A stretch of DNA of 64,000 nucleotides from Shinella zoogloeoides. GTDB lineage: Bacteria; Pseudomonadota; Alphaproteobacteria; Rhizobiales; Rhizobiaceae. Below the pieces are notes generated by a model. That model saw only the letters and a program-made list of their open reading frames with translations. It was not told the origin of the DNA and searched no databases. Positions 1-8,439 of the stretch are shown here, piece after piece; within the stretch, counting starts at the first letter, position 1, and every line of letters begins with the position of its first letter. The position numbers and the translations under genes are program-made. The stretch lies in assembly GCF_020883495.1 (NCBI RefSeq), contig NZ_CP086612.1, positions 124,001 to 188,000 on the forward strand, given 5' to 3'.

Positions 1-996
1 ACGGACCTTTCCGCGCTGATGACCATCGCCATCGGCGGCGTCTTCTCCATCAAGGGCATGACCGGCATCCGCATCGTCGACATGAAGCTGCCGGCGGAAT
101 TCGCCGCCGCCCATCCCGGCCCGCAGTTCGGCGTTTCCGGCAGCTTCGCCCTGACGGGCGTGAAGGACCGCCCGATCATCGGCACCATCGTCAAGCCGGC
201 GCTGGGGCTTCGCCCGCACGAGACCGCGGCGATGGTCGGCGAGCTGATCGAGGCCGGCGTCGATTTCGTCAAGGACGACGAGAAGCTGATGAGCCCCGCC
301 TATTCGCCGCTGAAGGAGCGTGTCGCGGCGATCATGCCGCGCATCCTCGACCATGAGCAGAAGACCGGCAGGAAGGTCATGTATGCCTTCGGCATCAGCC
401 ATGCCGACCCGGACGAGATGATGCGCAACCACGACATGGTGCTGGCGGCCGGCGGCAATTGCGCGGTGGTCAACATCAATTCCGTCGGCTTCGGCGGCCT
501 TGCCTTCCTGCGCAAGCGTTCCGGCCTCGTGCTGCATGCCCATCGCAACGGCTGGGACGTGCTGACCCGCCATGCCGGCATTGGCTTCGAGTTCTCCGTC
601 TGGCAGCAGTTCTGGCGTCTTCTCGGCGTCGACCAGTTCCAGATCAACGGCATCCGCGTGAAATACTGGGAGCCCGACGAAAGCTTCGTGCGCTCCTACC
701 GGGCGGTGACCGCGCCGCTGTTTTCGCCGGCGGACGTCGCCCTTCCCGTCATCGGCTCGGGCCAGTGGGGCGGGCAGGCGCCGGATACGATCGCGGCGAC
801 CGGCGGCTCGACCGACCTGCTCTATCTGTGCGGCGGCGGCATCGTCAGCCATCCGGACGGGCCGGGCGCGGGCGTCAAGGCGGTCCGGCAGGCCTGGGAG
901 GCGGCCGTCGCGGGCGTGCCGCTTACGGCCTATGCCGAAGACCATCCGGAGCTGGCGCGATCCATCGAGAAATTCGCCGACGGAAAGGCCGCCTGA
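1..996 (+). CDS. oiaX: RuBisCO-like protein, probable 3-oxo-isoapionate-4-phosphate decarboxylase (5' truncated)
   Basis: The reading frame is open from base 1, so the start lies outside the window. About 331 residues remain of a family usually near 420, and the N-terminal domain is largely missing. The TIM-barrel core is clear. KPALGL matches the RuBisCO KPKLG segment, with the first Lys kept and the second replaced by Ala. DFVKDDE keeps the carbamylated Lys and the Asp/Glu metal ligands. An HxHR segment follows. Replacement of the second Lys argues against true CO2 fixation. In characterised apiose/apionate pathways an RLP called OiaX decarboxylates 3-oxo-isoapionate-4-phosphate made by a DUF1537 kinase, and just such a kinase begins 2 nt downstream. 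The family call is firm. The exact substrate is inferred from this pairing. Confidence 0.8.
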   Translation, partial: TDLSALMTIAIGGVFSIKGMTGIRIVDMKLPAEFAAAHPGPQFGVSGSFALTGVKDRPIIGTIVKPALGLRPHETAAMVGELIEAGVDFVKDDEKLMSPAYSPLKERVAAIMPRILDHEQKTGRKVMYAFGISHADPDEMMRNHDMVLAAGGNCAVVNINSVGFGGLAFLRKRSGLVLHAHRNGWDVLTRHAGIGFEFSVWQQFWRLLGVDQFQINGIRVKYWEPDESFVRSYRAVTAPLFSPADVALPVIGSGQWGGQAPDTIAATGGSTDLLYLCGGGIVSHPDGPGAGVKAVRQAWEAAVAGVPLTAYAEDHPELARSIEKFADGKAA

Positions 997-998
997 CC

Positions 999-2297
999 AT
1001 GACACGCCCCCTGATCGGCTACTACGGCGACGATTTCACCGGCTCGACGGACGTCATGGAGGCGCTCGCCTCGAACGGCGTTGCGACCGTGCTCTTTCTC
1101 AAGGTGCCGGAAGCGGCGCTGCTGTCGCGCTTTGCGGGCGCGCGCGCCTTCGGCCTTGCGGGCACCAGCCGCAGCGAGACGCCGGACTGGATGGACGTGC
1201 ATCTGCGCGCGGCCTTCGCATGGCTGAAGACGCTCGATGCCGAGCTGACCCACTACAAGGTCTGCTCGACCTTCGATTCCGCGCCCCATGTCGGCAGCAT
1301 CGGCCGCGCGATCGAGATCGGCCGCGCGGTCTTCGGTAACGCGCCCGTGCCGCTCGTGGTCGGCGCGCCGCAGATCCGCCGCTACACCGCCTTCGGCGAC
1401 CTCTTCGCCGCCTATCAGGGCCGCAATTACCGCATCGACCGCCACCCGGTCATGGCGCGCCATCCGGTGACCCCGATGGACGAGGCCAACCTGCTGCTGC
1501 ATCTTGCGCGGCAAACCGCGCTTTCCTCGGCCCTTGTCGATAATGTCGCCGTTCTGGGCGAGCCGCAGGTCCCGGCGGCCGATATCGTCCTTGTCGACGT
1601 GCTCGACGCGGCGACGCAGGCGGCGGCCGGCGCGCTGCTCTGGAACGGGATGCGCGCGGCAAGCCGCTTCGTCTGCGGGTCCTCGGGCGTCGAATATGCC
1701 CTGATCCCCACATGGCGGCGCGAAGGCCTCATCGGCGAAAAACCCGTCTTCGCAAATGCCGGCCCGGTGGAGCGCATCGCGGTCGTCTCCGGCAGCGTCT
1801 CGCCCACCACTGAGCGGCAGATCCGCCATGCGCTGGCCAACGGCTTTGCCGGTGTCACGCTCGATCCGGTCGCGCTTTCCGGCGAAGATGGCGCATCGGC
1901 CATCGCGCACGCCGTCGAGGCGGGGCTGAGGGCGCTGGAGGGCGGCCGGAGCGTGGTGCTCTACACGGCGCTCGGGCCCGCGGCCGACCGGGGCGGCGAA
2001 CTCGATTCCTCCACGGGCGCGCGCCATCGCCTCGGCCGGGCGCTCGGGCGCATCCAGTCGCAGCTCGTCGCGCGCGCCGGGCTTTCCCGCGTCGTGGTGG
2101 CCGGCGGCGACACGTCCAGCCATGCGCTCGGCGAAATGGGCATTGCCGCCCTCACGCTGAAGATGCCCCTGCCGCAGACGCCCGGCTCCCCGCTCTGCAT
2201 CGCCCATGGCGGCCCTGCCGATGGCCTGCAGATCGCGCTGAAGGGCGGCCAGGTCGGCGGCGACGATTATTTCTCCATGATCCGGGCCGGGGCGTAG
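999..2297 (+). CDS. oiaK: DUF1537 four-carbon acid sugar kinase, probable 3-oxo-isoapionate kinase
   Basis: 432 residues, typical for the family. The N terminus has the substrate-domain signature GYYGDDFTGS, and the C terminus has the nucleotide-domain motif VVAGGDTSSHA. The family ATP-phosphorylates sugar acids. The start is set by ATG 2 nt after the upstream stop and by the immediate appearance of the GDDFTGS motif; an upstream in-frame extension would overlap the RuBisCO-like gene. The spacing suggests translational coupling with that gene. Together they would phosphorylate and decarboxylate 3-oxo-isoapionate (apionate catabolism). Related DUF1537 enzymes act on threonate, erythronate or ketotetronates, so the substrate is inferred from context. 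The stop is only 6 nt from the convergent btuD gene, with no visible terminator between them. Confidence 0.85.
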   Translation: MTRPLIGYYGDDFTGSTDVMEALASNGVATVLFLKVPEAALLSRFAGARAFGLAGTSRSETPDWMDVHLRAAFAWLKTLDAELTHYKVCSTFDSAPHVGSIGRAIEIGRAVFGNAPVPLVVGAPQIRRYTAFGDLFAAYQGRNYRIDRHPVMARHPVTPMDEANLLLHLARQTALSSALVDNVAVLGEPQVPAADIVLVDVLDAATQAAAGALLWNGMRAASRFVCGSSGVEYALIPTWRREGLIGEKPVFANAGPVERIAVVSGSVSPTTERQIRHALANGFAGVTLDPVALSGEDGASAIAHAVEAGLRALEGGRSVVLYTALGPAADRGGELDSSTGARHRLGRALGRIQSQLVARAGLSRVVVAGGDTSSHALGEMGIAALTLKMPLPQTPGSPLCIAHGGPADGLQIALKGGQVGGDDYFSMIRAGA

Positions 2298-2303
2298 GCG
2301 GCG

Positions 2304-3095
2304 TCAGTCGCGCTCGCCTTTGCCGCGCGTGAGGTCGAGCGGCTGCACGATCAGGCCGCCGGCGGCCTCGCCGATGAAGGTCTCCACGCCGTAGACCTGC
2401 GAGAGCGTGGCGGCGGTCAGCACGGTCTGAGGCGGGCCTTCGGCGAAGGCGCGGCCATCGCGCAGCAGGAGCAGCCGGTCGCACCAGCGCGCGGCGAGCG
2501 TCAGGTCGTGCATCGAGGCGATGACGATCCGGCCTTCCGCCGCCAGCTCCCGGAACAGGCGCATCAGCGCGATCTGGTGCTGCGGGTCGAGGCCGGCCAG
2601 CGGCTCGTCGGCGAGCAGAACGGGCGTTTCCTGCGCCAGTGCCCGGGCAATGAGCACGCGCGCCCGCTCGCCGCCGGAAAGGCTGGTGACGGCGCGGTGG
2701 CGGAAGGCGGCAAGGTCCATGCGGGCGATGGCCGCATCCACCGCCGCCCGGTCTTGCGCCGAGGCGGCGGCGAAGCGCGCATGGTGCGGCAGGCGGCCGA
2801 GCGCGACCACGGCCTCCACGCTCATCGCCCAGGCGATCTCGCGCTCCTGCGGCAGATAGGCGATGTGGCGGGCGCGCTCGGCGGGGCGCAGCGTGGCAAG
2901 GTCCACGCCGTCGAGGCGCAGCGTCCCGCCCGCCGGGACGAGGCCGAGGCAGGCGCGCAGGAAGGTCGATTTGCCCGCGCCATTCGGGCCGATGAGGCCG
3001 GTGAAGCCGCCCTTTTCGAGCGTGAGTGACACGCCGTCCACGACGCGCCGTCCCGACAGCGTGGCCGACAGGGTCTCGATGGTGAGCACGCTCAT
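2304..3095 (-). CDS. btuD: Cobalamin ABC transporter ATP-binding protein
   Basis: 263 residues of the FecE/BtuD type. Walker A GPNGAGKS lies near residue 38, the signature LSGGERAR follows, and Walker B is LLADEPLAGLD. It would power inner-membrane import through the BtuC-like permease encoded just upstream. The start ATG at 3095 overlaps the permease stop by 4 nt (ATGA). A much longer upstream frame exists but only reads through the permease gene. It is the last gene of the btuBFCD operon and ends 6 nt from the convergent kinase gene. The cobalamin assignment rests on the B12 riboswitch at the head of the operon; the protein alone would only be called an iron-siderophore/B12-type ATPase. Confidence 0.88.
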   Translation of the reverse strand: MSVLTIETLSATLSGRRVVDGVSLTLEKGGFTGLIGPNGAGKSTFLRACLGLVPAGGTLRLDGVDLATLRPAERARHIAYLPQEREIAWAMSVEAVVALGRLPHHARFAAASAQDRAAVDAAIARMDLAAFRHRAVTSLSGGERARVLIARALAQETPVLLADEPLAGLDPQHQIALMRLFRELAAEGRIVIASMHDLTLAARWCDRLLLLRDGRAFAEGPPQTVLTAATLSQVYGVETFIGEAAGGLIVQPLDLTRGKGERD

Positions 3096-4093
3096 GCCTC
3101 CCGCCTCCTTTCCGACCAGACCAGCCAGAAGAAGAAGGGCGCGCCGACAATGGCCGTCAGCACGCCGAGCTTGATGTCGCGCTCCGGCGCGACGACGCGC
3201 ACGAGGATGTCGGCGGCCAGCAGCAGCGCCGCCCCGCCCAGCGCGCTTGCCGGCAGCAGCCGGGAGGGCTGCGCGCCGACGAGCGGGCGCAGCGCATGCG
3301 GCACGACGAGGCCGACGAAGCCGATGGCGCCCGCGACGGCCGTCGCAGCGCCCACCGAAAGCGCGGTGCCGAAGACCGCGAGGCGCTGCACGCGCTTGAG
3401 GTCGACACCCATGCTGGCGGCCGCGTCGGGGCCGAGGGCGAGCGCATCGAGCGCCCGGCCGAGGCGCAGCAGCAGGAACCAGCCGAGGGCCGTGAAGGGC
3501 AGCATCAGCCAGACATGCGGCATCGCGCGGTCGGTGAGCGAGCCGAGCATCCAGAACATGATCTCCGTCGCGGCGAAGGGATTGGGCGACAGGTTGAGCG
3601 CCAGCGAGGTCATCGCGCCGGCAAGGCTGGAAATGGCGATGCCGGCGAGGATGACGGTCAGCGGCCGCCCGTCCGTGCCCGCCATCGCCGTGAGCGCGAG
3701 GACGGCCAGCATCGCGCCGCAAAGCGCCATCAGCGGCAAAGCGAGCGCGAAGAGCGCCGAAAGCCCGCTATAGAGGGCAAGCACCGCGCCGAGCGAGGCC
3801 GAGGCGCTGACGCCGAGCAGCCCCGGCTCGGCCAGCGGGTTGCGCAGGTAGCCTTGCAGCGCCGCGCCGGAAAGGCCGAGCGTTCCGCCGACGAGGAGGC
3901 CGAGCAGGGCGCGGGGCAGGCGGATTTCCTGCATGACGAGAACGAGGAGACCGTCGCCGCCGCCGAAGAGCGCATTGAGGCTATCGGCAAGGGAAAGGTC
4001 GGCCGGGCCGACGGTGAGCGACAGGAGGAAGAGGACGAGGGTGCCCGCCGCAAGGATCGCGAGGGTGAGGCGGAAGGCGGCGCGGGGCGTCAT
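3092..4093 (-). CDS. btuC: Cobalamin ABC transporter permease (FecCD family)
   Basis: 333 residues with many hydrophobic membrane helices, as expected for the roughly ten-helix FecCD/BtuC fold. The family landmark GLSGAALQGYLRNPLAEP lies near residue 75, and the coupling-region motif GFVGLVVPH lies in the C-terminal third. It forms the membrane channel for the adjacent ATPase and binding protein. Its start overlaps the upstream binding-protein stop by 4 nt, and its stop overlaps the ATPase start by 4 nt, giving a tightly coupled operon. The substrate is inferred from the operon riboswitch. Confidence 0.88.
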   Translation of the reverse strand: MTPRAAFRLTLAILAAGTLVLFLLSLTVGPADLSLADSLNALFGGGDGLLVLVMQEIRLPRALLGLLVGGTLGLSGAALQGYLRNPLAEPGLLGVSASASLGAVLALYSGLSALFALALPLMALCGAMLAVLALTAMAGTDGRPLTVILAGIAISSLAGAMTSLALNLSPNPFAATEIMFWMLGSLTDRAMPHVWLMLPFTALGWFLLLRLGRALDALALGPDAAASMGVDLKRVQRLAVFGTALSVGAATAVAGAIGFVGLVVPHALRPLVGAQPSRLLPASALGGAALLLAADILVRVVAPERDIKLGVLTAIVGAPFFFWLVWSERRREA

Positions 4094-4953
4094 GGCGTTG
4101 CGCTCCGCGCCCGGTGGGCGGCATCCTGAAGGACGCGCGCGGCCTGCAGCGTGAACGGCCCGCCGCAGACGGTCAGCCGGTTTTCGAGCGGGGCCTCGGC
4201 GGCGACGGCCGCAAGGGCGCGGTGGGCGGGATGGGAAAAATTCGCCTCGGCAAGGGCCGGACCCTCCACCCCGGCTCGCCCGACCGCGATCAGCTCGGGA
4301 TGCGACAGGACGAGCAGTTCCAGCGGCAGGCGGGCGATCCCCGCCATGCCCGCCGTCTCGGCGATGTTCTCGAGGCCCGCCTGCCGCACCACCTCGGACG
4401 CCAGCGTCCCGGCGCCGGCCGTGTAGCCGTTGGCGAAGGAGAGGGCGGTGCGCAGGCGCGGCGTTCCGGCCGCTTCGAGCGCGGCGATCTCGGCGTCCAT
4501 GCCGGCGATCAGCGCCCGCGCCCGCCCGGGATTGCCGAGCAGGTCGCCCATGCGGGCAAGGTTCGCCCGCACGGCGTCGAAGGAGGTTTCCGGCTGGAAT
4601 TCCTCCACCCGGAAGCCGAGCCGGCGCAGGAGCGCGACGGTCGTGCGTGTCGAATAGGCGCCGGTCAGCACGAGGTCGGGCTTCATCAGGAAGATTTCTT
4701 CCGCCAGCCCGTGGTTGATCTCATAGGCGGCGGCCTGTTCCGCCATCGCCGACATGCCCGCGTCGCGCGCGAGATAGGAGACCGAATGAAGCTGGCCGGG
4801 CCTTGCCACGAGCATGGCGAGCTGGTCGGTGCACACGTTCAGCGAGACGACGCGGGTGGGGACCGTATCGGCGCGGGCGGCCGCGGCCGGCCAGAGAAGG
4901 CAGGCGAAGAGCGCCGCGCGCCACCAGATCGGCCAGCGCACCGGCCCGGCCAT
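4090..4953 (-). CDS. btuF: Periplasmic cobalamin-binding protein
   Basis: 287 residues beginning with a signal peptide (a positively charged start, a Trp/Leu/Ala-rich core, cleavage near ARA-D). The mature protein has the BtuF/FepB-type fold, with VVSLNVCTDQLAML at the first strand and the usual lobe-linker-lobe layout. It would collect cobalamin delivered by the outer-membrane receptor and pass it to BtuC. The ATG at 4953 shares its first base with the receptor stop codon, and the signal peptide starts exactly there, so longer upstream frames are receptor read-through. Specificity is taken from the riboswitch and the BtuB-like neighbour. Confidence 0.85.
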   Translation of the reverse strand: MAGPVRWPIWWRAALFACLLWPAAAARADTVPTRVVSLNVCTDQLAMLVARPGQLHSVSYLARDAGMSAMAEQAAAYEINHGLAEEIFLMKPDLVLTGAYSTRTTVALLRRLGFRVEEFQPETSFDAVRANLARMGDLLGNPGRARALIAGMDAEIAALEAAGTPRLRTALSFANGYTAGAGTLASEVVRQAGLENIAETAGMAGIARLPLELLVLSHPELIAVGRAGVEGPALAEANFSHPAHRALAAVAAEAPLENRLTVCGGPFTLQAARVLQDAAHRARSATP

Positions 4954-6860
4954 CAGAATGTCGCCTTCAGTCCCGCGAAGGCCGTCAGGCCCGGCGTGTT
5001 GAAGCCGAAGACCTCGCGGTAGTCCCGGTCGAACAGGTTGTCGATGCGGCCATAGGCCTCGACGGTCTCGTTGACCTTGAAGCTGCCGCCGACATTGACC
5101 AGCGTGTAGCCGCCGAGCGTCACGCGCGGCGGCAGGGTGCTGGCGAAGACGCGGTCCTCCGCCGCCCCGTTGAACAGCGCCTCGACAAAGACCCGCGCCC
5201 GGTCGTCGTAGAAGGCATAGGCCGCGTTCAGCGAGCCGGAATGGCGGGGCCGGCGGGTTTCGGCAAGGCGCGCGCCGCCGGCGACTTCCTGCTCGCTCGC
5301 ATCGGTGTAGGTATAGGAGGCCGTGGCCGTCAGGCCGTTGAAGAAGTCGACGGTGGCGGAAACCTCGACGCCCTGCCGCAGGCTTTCGCCGCCCATGTTG
5401 ATCGGCCGGTAGAGGCCGGGCGAGATCTGCGTGGAGGAGATCTCGTTCTCCAGGTTCTGGTTGAAATAGGTGACGTCGATCACCAGCCCGCCGTCGAAGA
5501 AGCGCTTCTCCACGCCGATATCCCAGCCGAAGCTCTCCTCGGGCTTGAGGTTCGGATTGCCGACGAAGCTGCCGGGGAAGAAGCCGTATTGCTCGGTGAA
5601 GGTGGGGTTGGTGACGCCGGTGCCGACGGAAGCGTGCAGGCGCGTCTCCATCTCGGGCACCTGCCATGCAGCGCTGGCGGTCCAGGTCGTGGCATCGGCG
5701 AAGGTGTCGTTCCAGTCCTGCCGCAGGCCGCCGTTGATGAAGAGCTGGTCGAAGAACTCGCCGCGATATTCGCCGATCGCCGCGTGGGTGTTGCGGCTGA
5801 AGGTCGTCGTATACTGCGACGGCGCGTAAGTCTCGCGCTGCCATTCGTAGCCGGCGGTCAGTTGATGCACCTGATTTTCCAGGTCCTCGTAGCGATAGGA
5901 GGCCTGATAGGCGGCGTTGTAGCGGTTGCCCTCGCTCGAACTGTCGCCGAACAGGGCGGAGTGGTTGAAGCTGCGCATGTCGCTGGCCGCAAGCCGGGCC
6001 TTCTGCGTCAGCGCGCCGTCGAGCGCGGTGTTGGCAATGCCGATGGAGCCGTATAGCTCGCGGTCGTCCTGATAGTCGTTGACGTCGTAGGTCTCGGCGG
6101 TCATGAAGTCCTGCTCGTCGAGATCGGTGCGCCGGTCGACGAGACGCAGCGTGCCGTCGACGGTCGTCTCGGGAGAGATGTCCGCCGAGAACCGGCCGTT
6201 GAACGTGCTGTTGCGCGCGCCGTCGTCCTCCGCGCCGAGATCGGAAATGTCGAAGCCGCGGCTGCGCCGCATGGAGCCGGACAGCGCATAGTCGAAATTC
6301 TCGCCGCCGCCGCGCGTCGCGAGCGCGCCCATCAGCGTGCCGTCGCTGCCGACCTCGGTCTGCGCGGTCGATTTCCTCGAGCCGCGCTCGCCCTTGCGGG
6401 TGGTGATGCTGATGACGCCGGCCATGGCGTTGGCGCCCCAGAAGGTGCTCTGCGGCCCGCGCAGGATCTCGATGCGCTCGATGTCCTCGGCGACGAGGCC
6501 GCCGAAATCGAATTCGCCGCGGGTGTGGTTGCTCGCCTCCACGCCGTCGATCACGACGAGCACCTGATCGCTCTCCGCGCCGCGCATGCGCACCTGCGTC
6601 AGGCCGCCGACGGAGCCGGCGCGCGACACGGCAAGGCCGGGCACCAGCCGCAGCGCATCCGAAACGTAGCGGACCCTGTTCTTCTCCATCTGCTCGCCGG
6701 TGACGACCGTGACGGCGCGCCCGGATTTCTCAAGCTCCACGGAGGTCAGGCCGTCGGTGACGACGACCTGTTCCAGTTCGGTCGGGGCCTGGTCCTCGGC
6801 AAGGACGGGCTGGCAGAAGGCGATGGCGAGCAGGCCGGTTCCTGCAAGGCGGTTTCTCAT
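4953..6860 (-). CDS. btuB: TonB-dependent cobalamin receptor
   Basis: 635 residues, close to the usual BtuB length. The signal peptide ends near VLA-ED. A TonB-box-like segment (LEQVVVT) follows, then the plug domain with VPGLAVSRAGSVGG and the segment RMRGAESDQVLVVIDG, then a long beta-barrel ending in an aromatic residue (LKATF). The protein would carry cobalamin across the outer membrane using TonB energy. The start ATG at 6860 is preceded by GGGGGGAAAT, a good ribosome site, and lies about 90 nt downstream of a classic B12 riboswitch. It is the first gene of the btuBFCD operon. Confidence 0.88.
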   Translation of the reverse strand: MRNRLAGTGLLAIAFCQPVLAEDQAPTELEQVVVTDGLTSVELEKSGRAVTVVTGEQMEKNRVRYVSDALRLVPGLAVSRAGSVGGLTQVRMRGAESDQVLVVIDGVEASNHTRGEFDFGGLVAEDIERIEILRGPQSTFWGANAMAGVISITTRKGERGSRKSTAQTEVGSDGTLMGALATRGGGENFDYALSGSMRRSRGFDISDLGAEDDGARNSTFNGRFSADISPETTVDGTLRLVDRRTDLDEQDFMTAETYDVNDYQDDRELYGSIGIANTALDGALTQKARLAASDMRSFNHSALFGDSSSEGNRYNAAYQASYRYEDLENQVHQLTAGYEWQRETYAPSQYTTTFSRNTHAAIGEYRGEFFDQLFINGGLRQDWNDTFADATTWTASAAWQVPEMETRLHASVGTGVTNPTFTEQYGFFPGSFVGNPNLKPEESFGWDIGVEKRFFDGGLVIDVTYFNQNLENEISSTQISPGLYRPINMGGESLRQGVEVSATVDFFNGLTATASYTYTDASEQEVAGGARLAETRRPRHSGSLNAAYAFYDDRARVFVEALFNGAAEDRVFASTLPPRVTLGGYTLVNVGGSFKVNETVEAYGRIDNLFDRDYREVFGFNTPGLTAFAGLKATF

Positions 6861-6949
6861 ATTTCCCCCCGGCCGTTCAACGGCGCGGCAACATCCTCGA
6901 CATGTCACCGCGACGAAGGGCCGCGCCCGGATACGTCCCGTATCCCGGC

Positions 6950-7145
6950 AGGGTGACCGGCGCAGGCAGGTCTCCTGACTTCCGCGTCGTCGCTCTCCCC
7001 GCCTTCCCGCGCTTTCGCGCAGTGGCATCGTGGGGCAGGCTCGGCGGTTACAGTTGCGGGGGCAGTCCCGGCCTCGGTCCCTGACGGGTATCCTCACCGT
7101 GTTCCCTTTTCATCCGCCGGCTGGCGGAACCTGTTCCGTGGGCAC
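6950..7145 (-). promoter_or_regulatory. Adenosylcobalamin riboswitch
   Basis: Reading the minus strand from about 7145 downward gives the ordered elements of the B12 element: GGTTCCG, then AAAAGGGAACACGGTG, GACTGCCCCCGCAACTGTAA, GCCACTG near 7020, GGGAAGG, and the B12 box GAAGTCAGGAGACCTGCC near 6965-6982. This is a nearly full consensus riboswitch. It should repress btuBFCD when adenosylcobalamin is plentiful. The 90-nt stretch from the B12 box to the btuB ATG holds the expression platform. The rest of the 6861-7230 gene-free stretch (7146-7230) shows nothing further. Confidence 0.95.
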
Positions 7146-7230
7146 GGTTTACCGGCGGGTGGGAGGCGGGGTCAAGCGGCGCGCCCGTCTTCCCGTGGAC
7201 GGATCGCGACATCGGGCCGTGCCCGCCCGT

Positions 7231-8088
7231 TCAGGCCCGGGCCTGCTTCGGCGTGACGCCGAAGGATTTGCGGAAGGCCGTCGTGAAGCTGGAAATGTTC
7301 GTGTAGCCGGCAAGATGGGCCGCCTGGGAGACGGGGATGCCCTCCGTCGCGAGCGCCGCGCGCGCAGCCTGCAGGCGCTCCTGCCGGATGAAGACGAAGA
7401 CGGGCACGCCGAAATGCTCCTTGAAATGCCGCTGGATCGTCGAGGGGCTGGCGCCGGCCTCCCGCGCGATGCGGTCGATGGTCAGGTCCTTGTCGAGATT
7501 GGCGACGATGTAGTCGCGCACGCGCTCGCACTGCTTGAGGCTCATCAGCGTCGGCGCCTGCCATCCGCCGGCCTTGTCCGTCACCAGGGCGAGGCAGGAT
7601 TGCCACATGATGTCGAGCGCCTGCGCCTTGAGGTAGATCGATTTCAGTTCGCCGGTCAGCAGCGACGGCGGATGCATGATCTTCTCGGCGAGCTGGAGGA
7701 TGTGCTGGCCCGGCTCGAAGGAGAAATGCGACAGGTGCCGGGTGAAGAAGTCGCGCAGCGCCGGCATGCCCTCCTGCGTCTCCATCAGGCGGTTCAGCCA
7801 GGGCAGGGGCGCGGAGATCATGACCTTGTGAAGCGGCGCGGTGCTGTCGTGGATGAAGCGCAGCCGGCCGGGCTGGGCGACGTTCAGCATGAAGACGACC
7901 GGGGAGGGCGCCTTGGCGCTGCCCGCATCGATGCGGAAGCGCACGCCGTCGATGACGAAATGCTGCGACCCCTGGAACAGCACCATCAGCATGAATTTCG
8001 ACCAGACGCTCTGGTCGCGGTCGTTCAGCGTGCAATTGGGCGCGTTCTCCAGCGCGCCGACGAAAAGGTCCTGCGATGTGTAGTGCAT
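7231..8088 (-). CDS. AraC-family transcriptional regulator
   Basis: 285 residues. The C-terminal ~100 residues carry the double helix-turn-helix of AraC/XylS proteins, with LTIDRIAREAGASPSTIQRHFKEHFG and the second helix pair SQAAHLAGYTNISSFTTAFRKSFGVTP. The N-terminal ~170 residues are a ligand- or metal-responsive domain without a motif I can name. The gene is divergent from a TonB receptor and siderophore importer, an arrangement seen for PchR- and VctR-type activators that sense a ferric siderophore. Control of the neighbouring receptor is therefore likely but inferred. The product starts MHYTSQDLF at 8088. Confidence 0.85.
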   Translation of the reverse strand: MHYTSQDLFVGALENAPNCTLNDRDQSVWSKFMLMVLFQGSQHFVIDGVRFRIDAGSAKAPSPVVFMLNVAQPGRLRFIHDSTAPLHKVMISAPLPWLNRLMETQEGMPALRDFFTRHLSHFSFEPGQHILQLAEKIMHPPSLLTGELKSIYLKAQALDIMWQSCLALVTDKAGGWQAPTLMSLKQCERVRDYIVANLDKDLTIDRIAREAGASPSTIQRHFKEHFGVPVFVFIRQERLQAARAALATEGIPVSQAAHLAGYTNISSFTTAFRKSFGVTPKQARA

Positions 8089-8439
8089 CTGTCAGCCTCG
8101 CCGCCCGCGTCCTGCCGTTTGCACAAAAGATTTTGCCATTTGCGACAAACCCTTTCCTGTCGACAGCAGGGATTGGGCGACCTAATACATGAGAAAGTTA
8201 ATCATGTTTATGCCTTTCCTCTTTATGCCGTTCCCTGGGGGGTGACAAGCCCGCTGACATGGCGGCCGGGGAAAGGCGGGTTCGACAGGGGGCACGCCGA
8301 CATGAACGCCACGATACCGATCCGTCCGCAGCGCCGCTGAGCGCCGCCGCCCGCAGGGCGCTTTCCTGAAATCATCCCGTTCGATCGCCTGGCAGCGCGC
8401 CGGGCCGTATTTCCGCATCTCGCAGGTTGGAGTAGACCC
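8089..8439. other. 351-bp intergenic region between araC-type gene and TonB receptor
   Basis: This gap holds the divergent control region. An AT-rich stretch at about 8180-8225 contains a RirA-type palindrome. Downstream of it the receptor would have an unusually long leader of roughly 200 nt. Inside the leader there is a possible 12-codon frame (8302-8340, product MNATIPIRPQRR) preceded by a purine-rich AGGGGG. A six-base-pair stem AGCGCC/GGCGCT (8340-8362) follows directly. The receptor ribosome site is TTGGAG at about 8429. The small frame and stem are suggestive of an attenuation leader but could be chance. Confidence 0.4.
8187..8207. promoter_or_regulatory. RirA-type iron-responsive operator
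   Basis: ACATGA-N9-TCATGT is a perfect 6-bp inverted repeat that contains TGA (8190-8192), nine bases, then TCA (8202-8204). TGA-N9-TCA is the known iron-responsive box recognised by RirA in rhizobia. It lies between the divergent AraC gene and the TonB receptor in an AT-rich stretch, so iron-dependent repression of receptor and importer is expected. Confidence 0.6.

Noticed and set aside
1..996. Genuine CO2-fixing RuBisCO large subunit
   Set aside because: The second Lys of KPKLG is Ala, no small-subunit gene is near, and a DUF1537 kinase follows, so an RLP is more likely.
459..998. Upstream extension of the DUF1537 kinase gene
   Set aside because: The extra residues overlap the RuBisCO-like gene in another frame and are Arg-rich shadow sequence; the family signature begins right after ATG 999.
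7232..7245. CAGGCCCGGGCCTG palindrome at the end of the AraC gene
   Set aside because: It lies within the coding sequence and is the kind of GC palindrome expected by chance in this composition.
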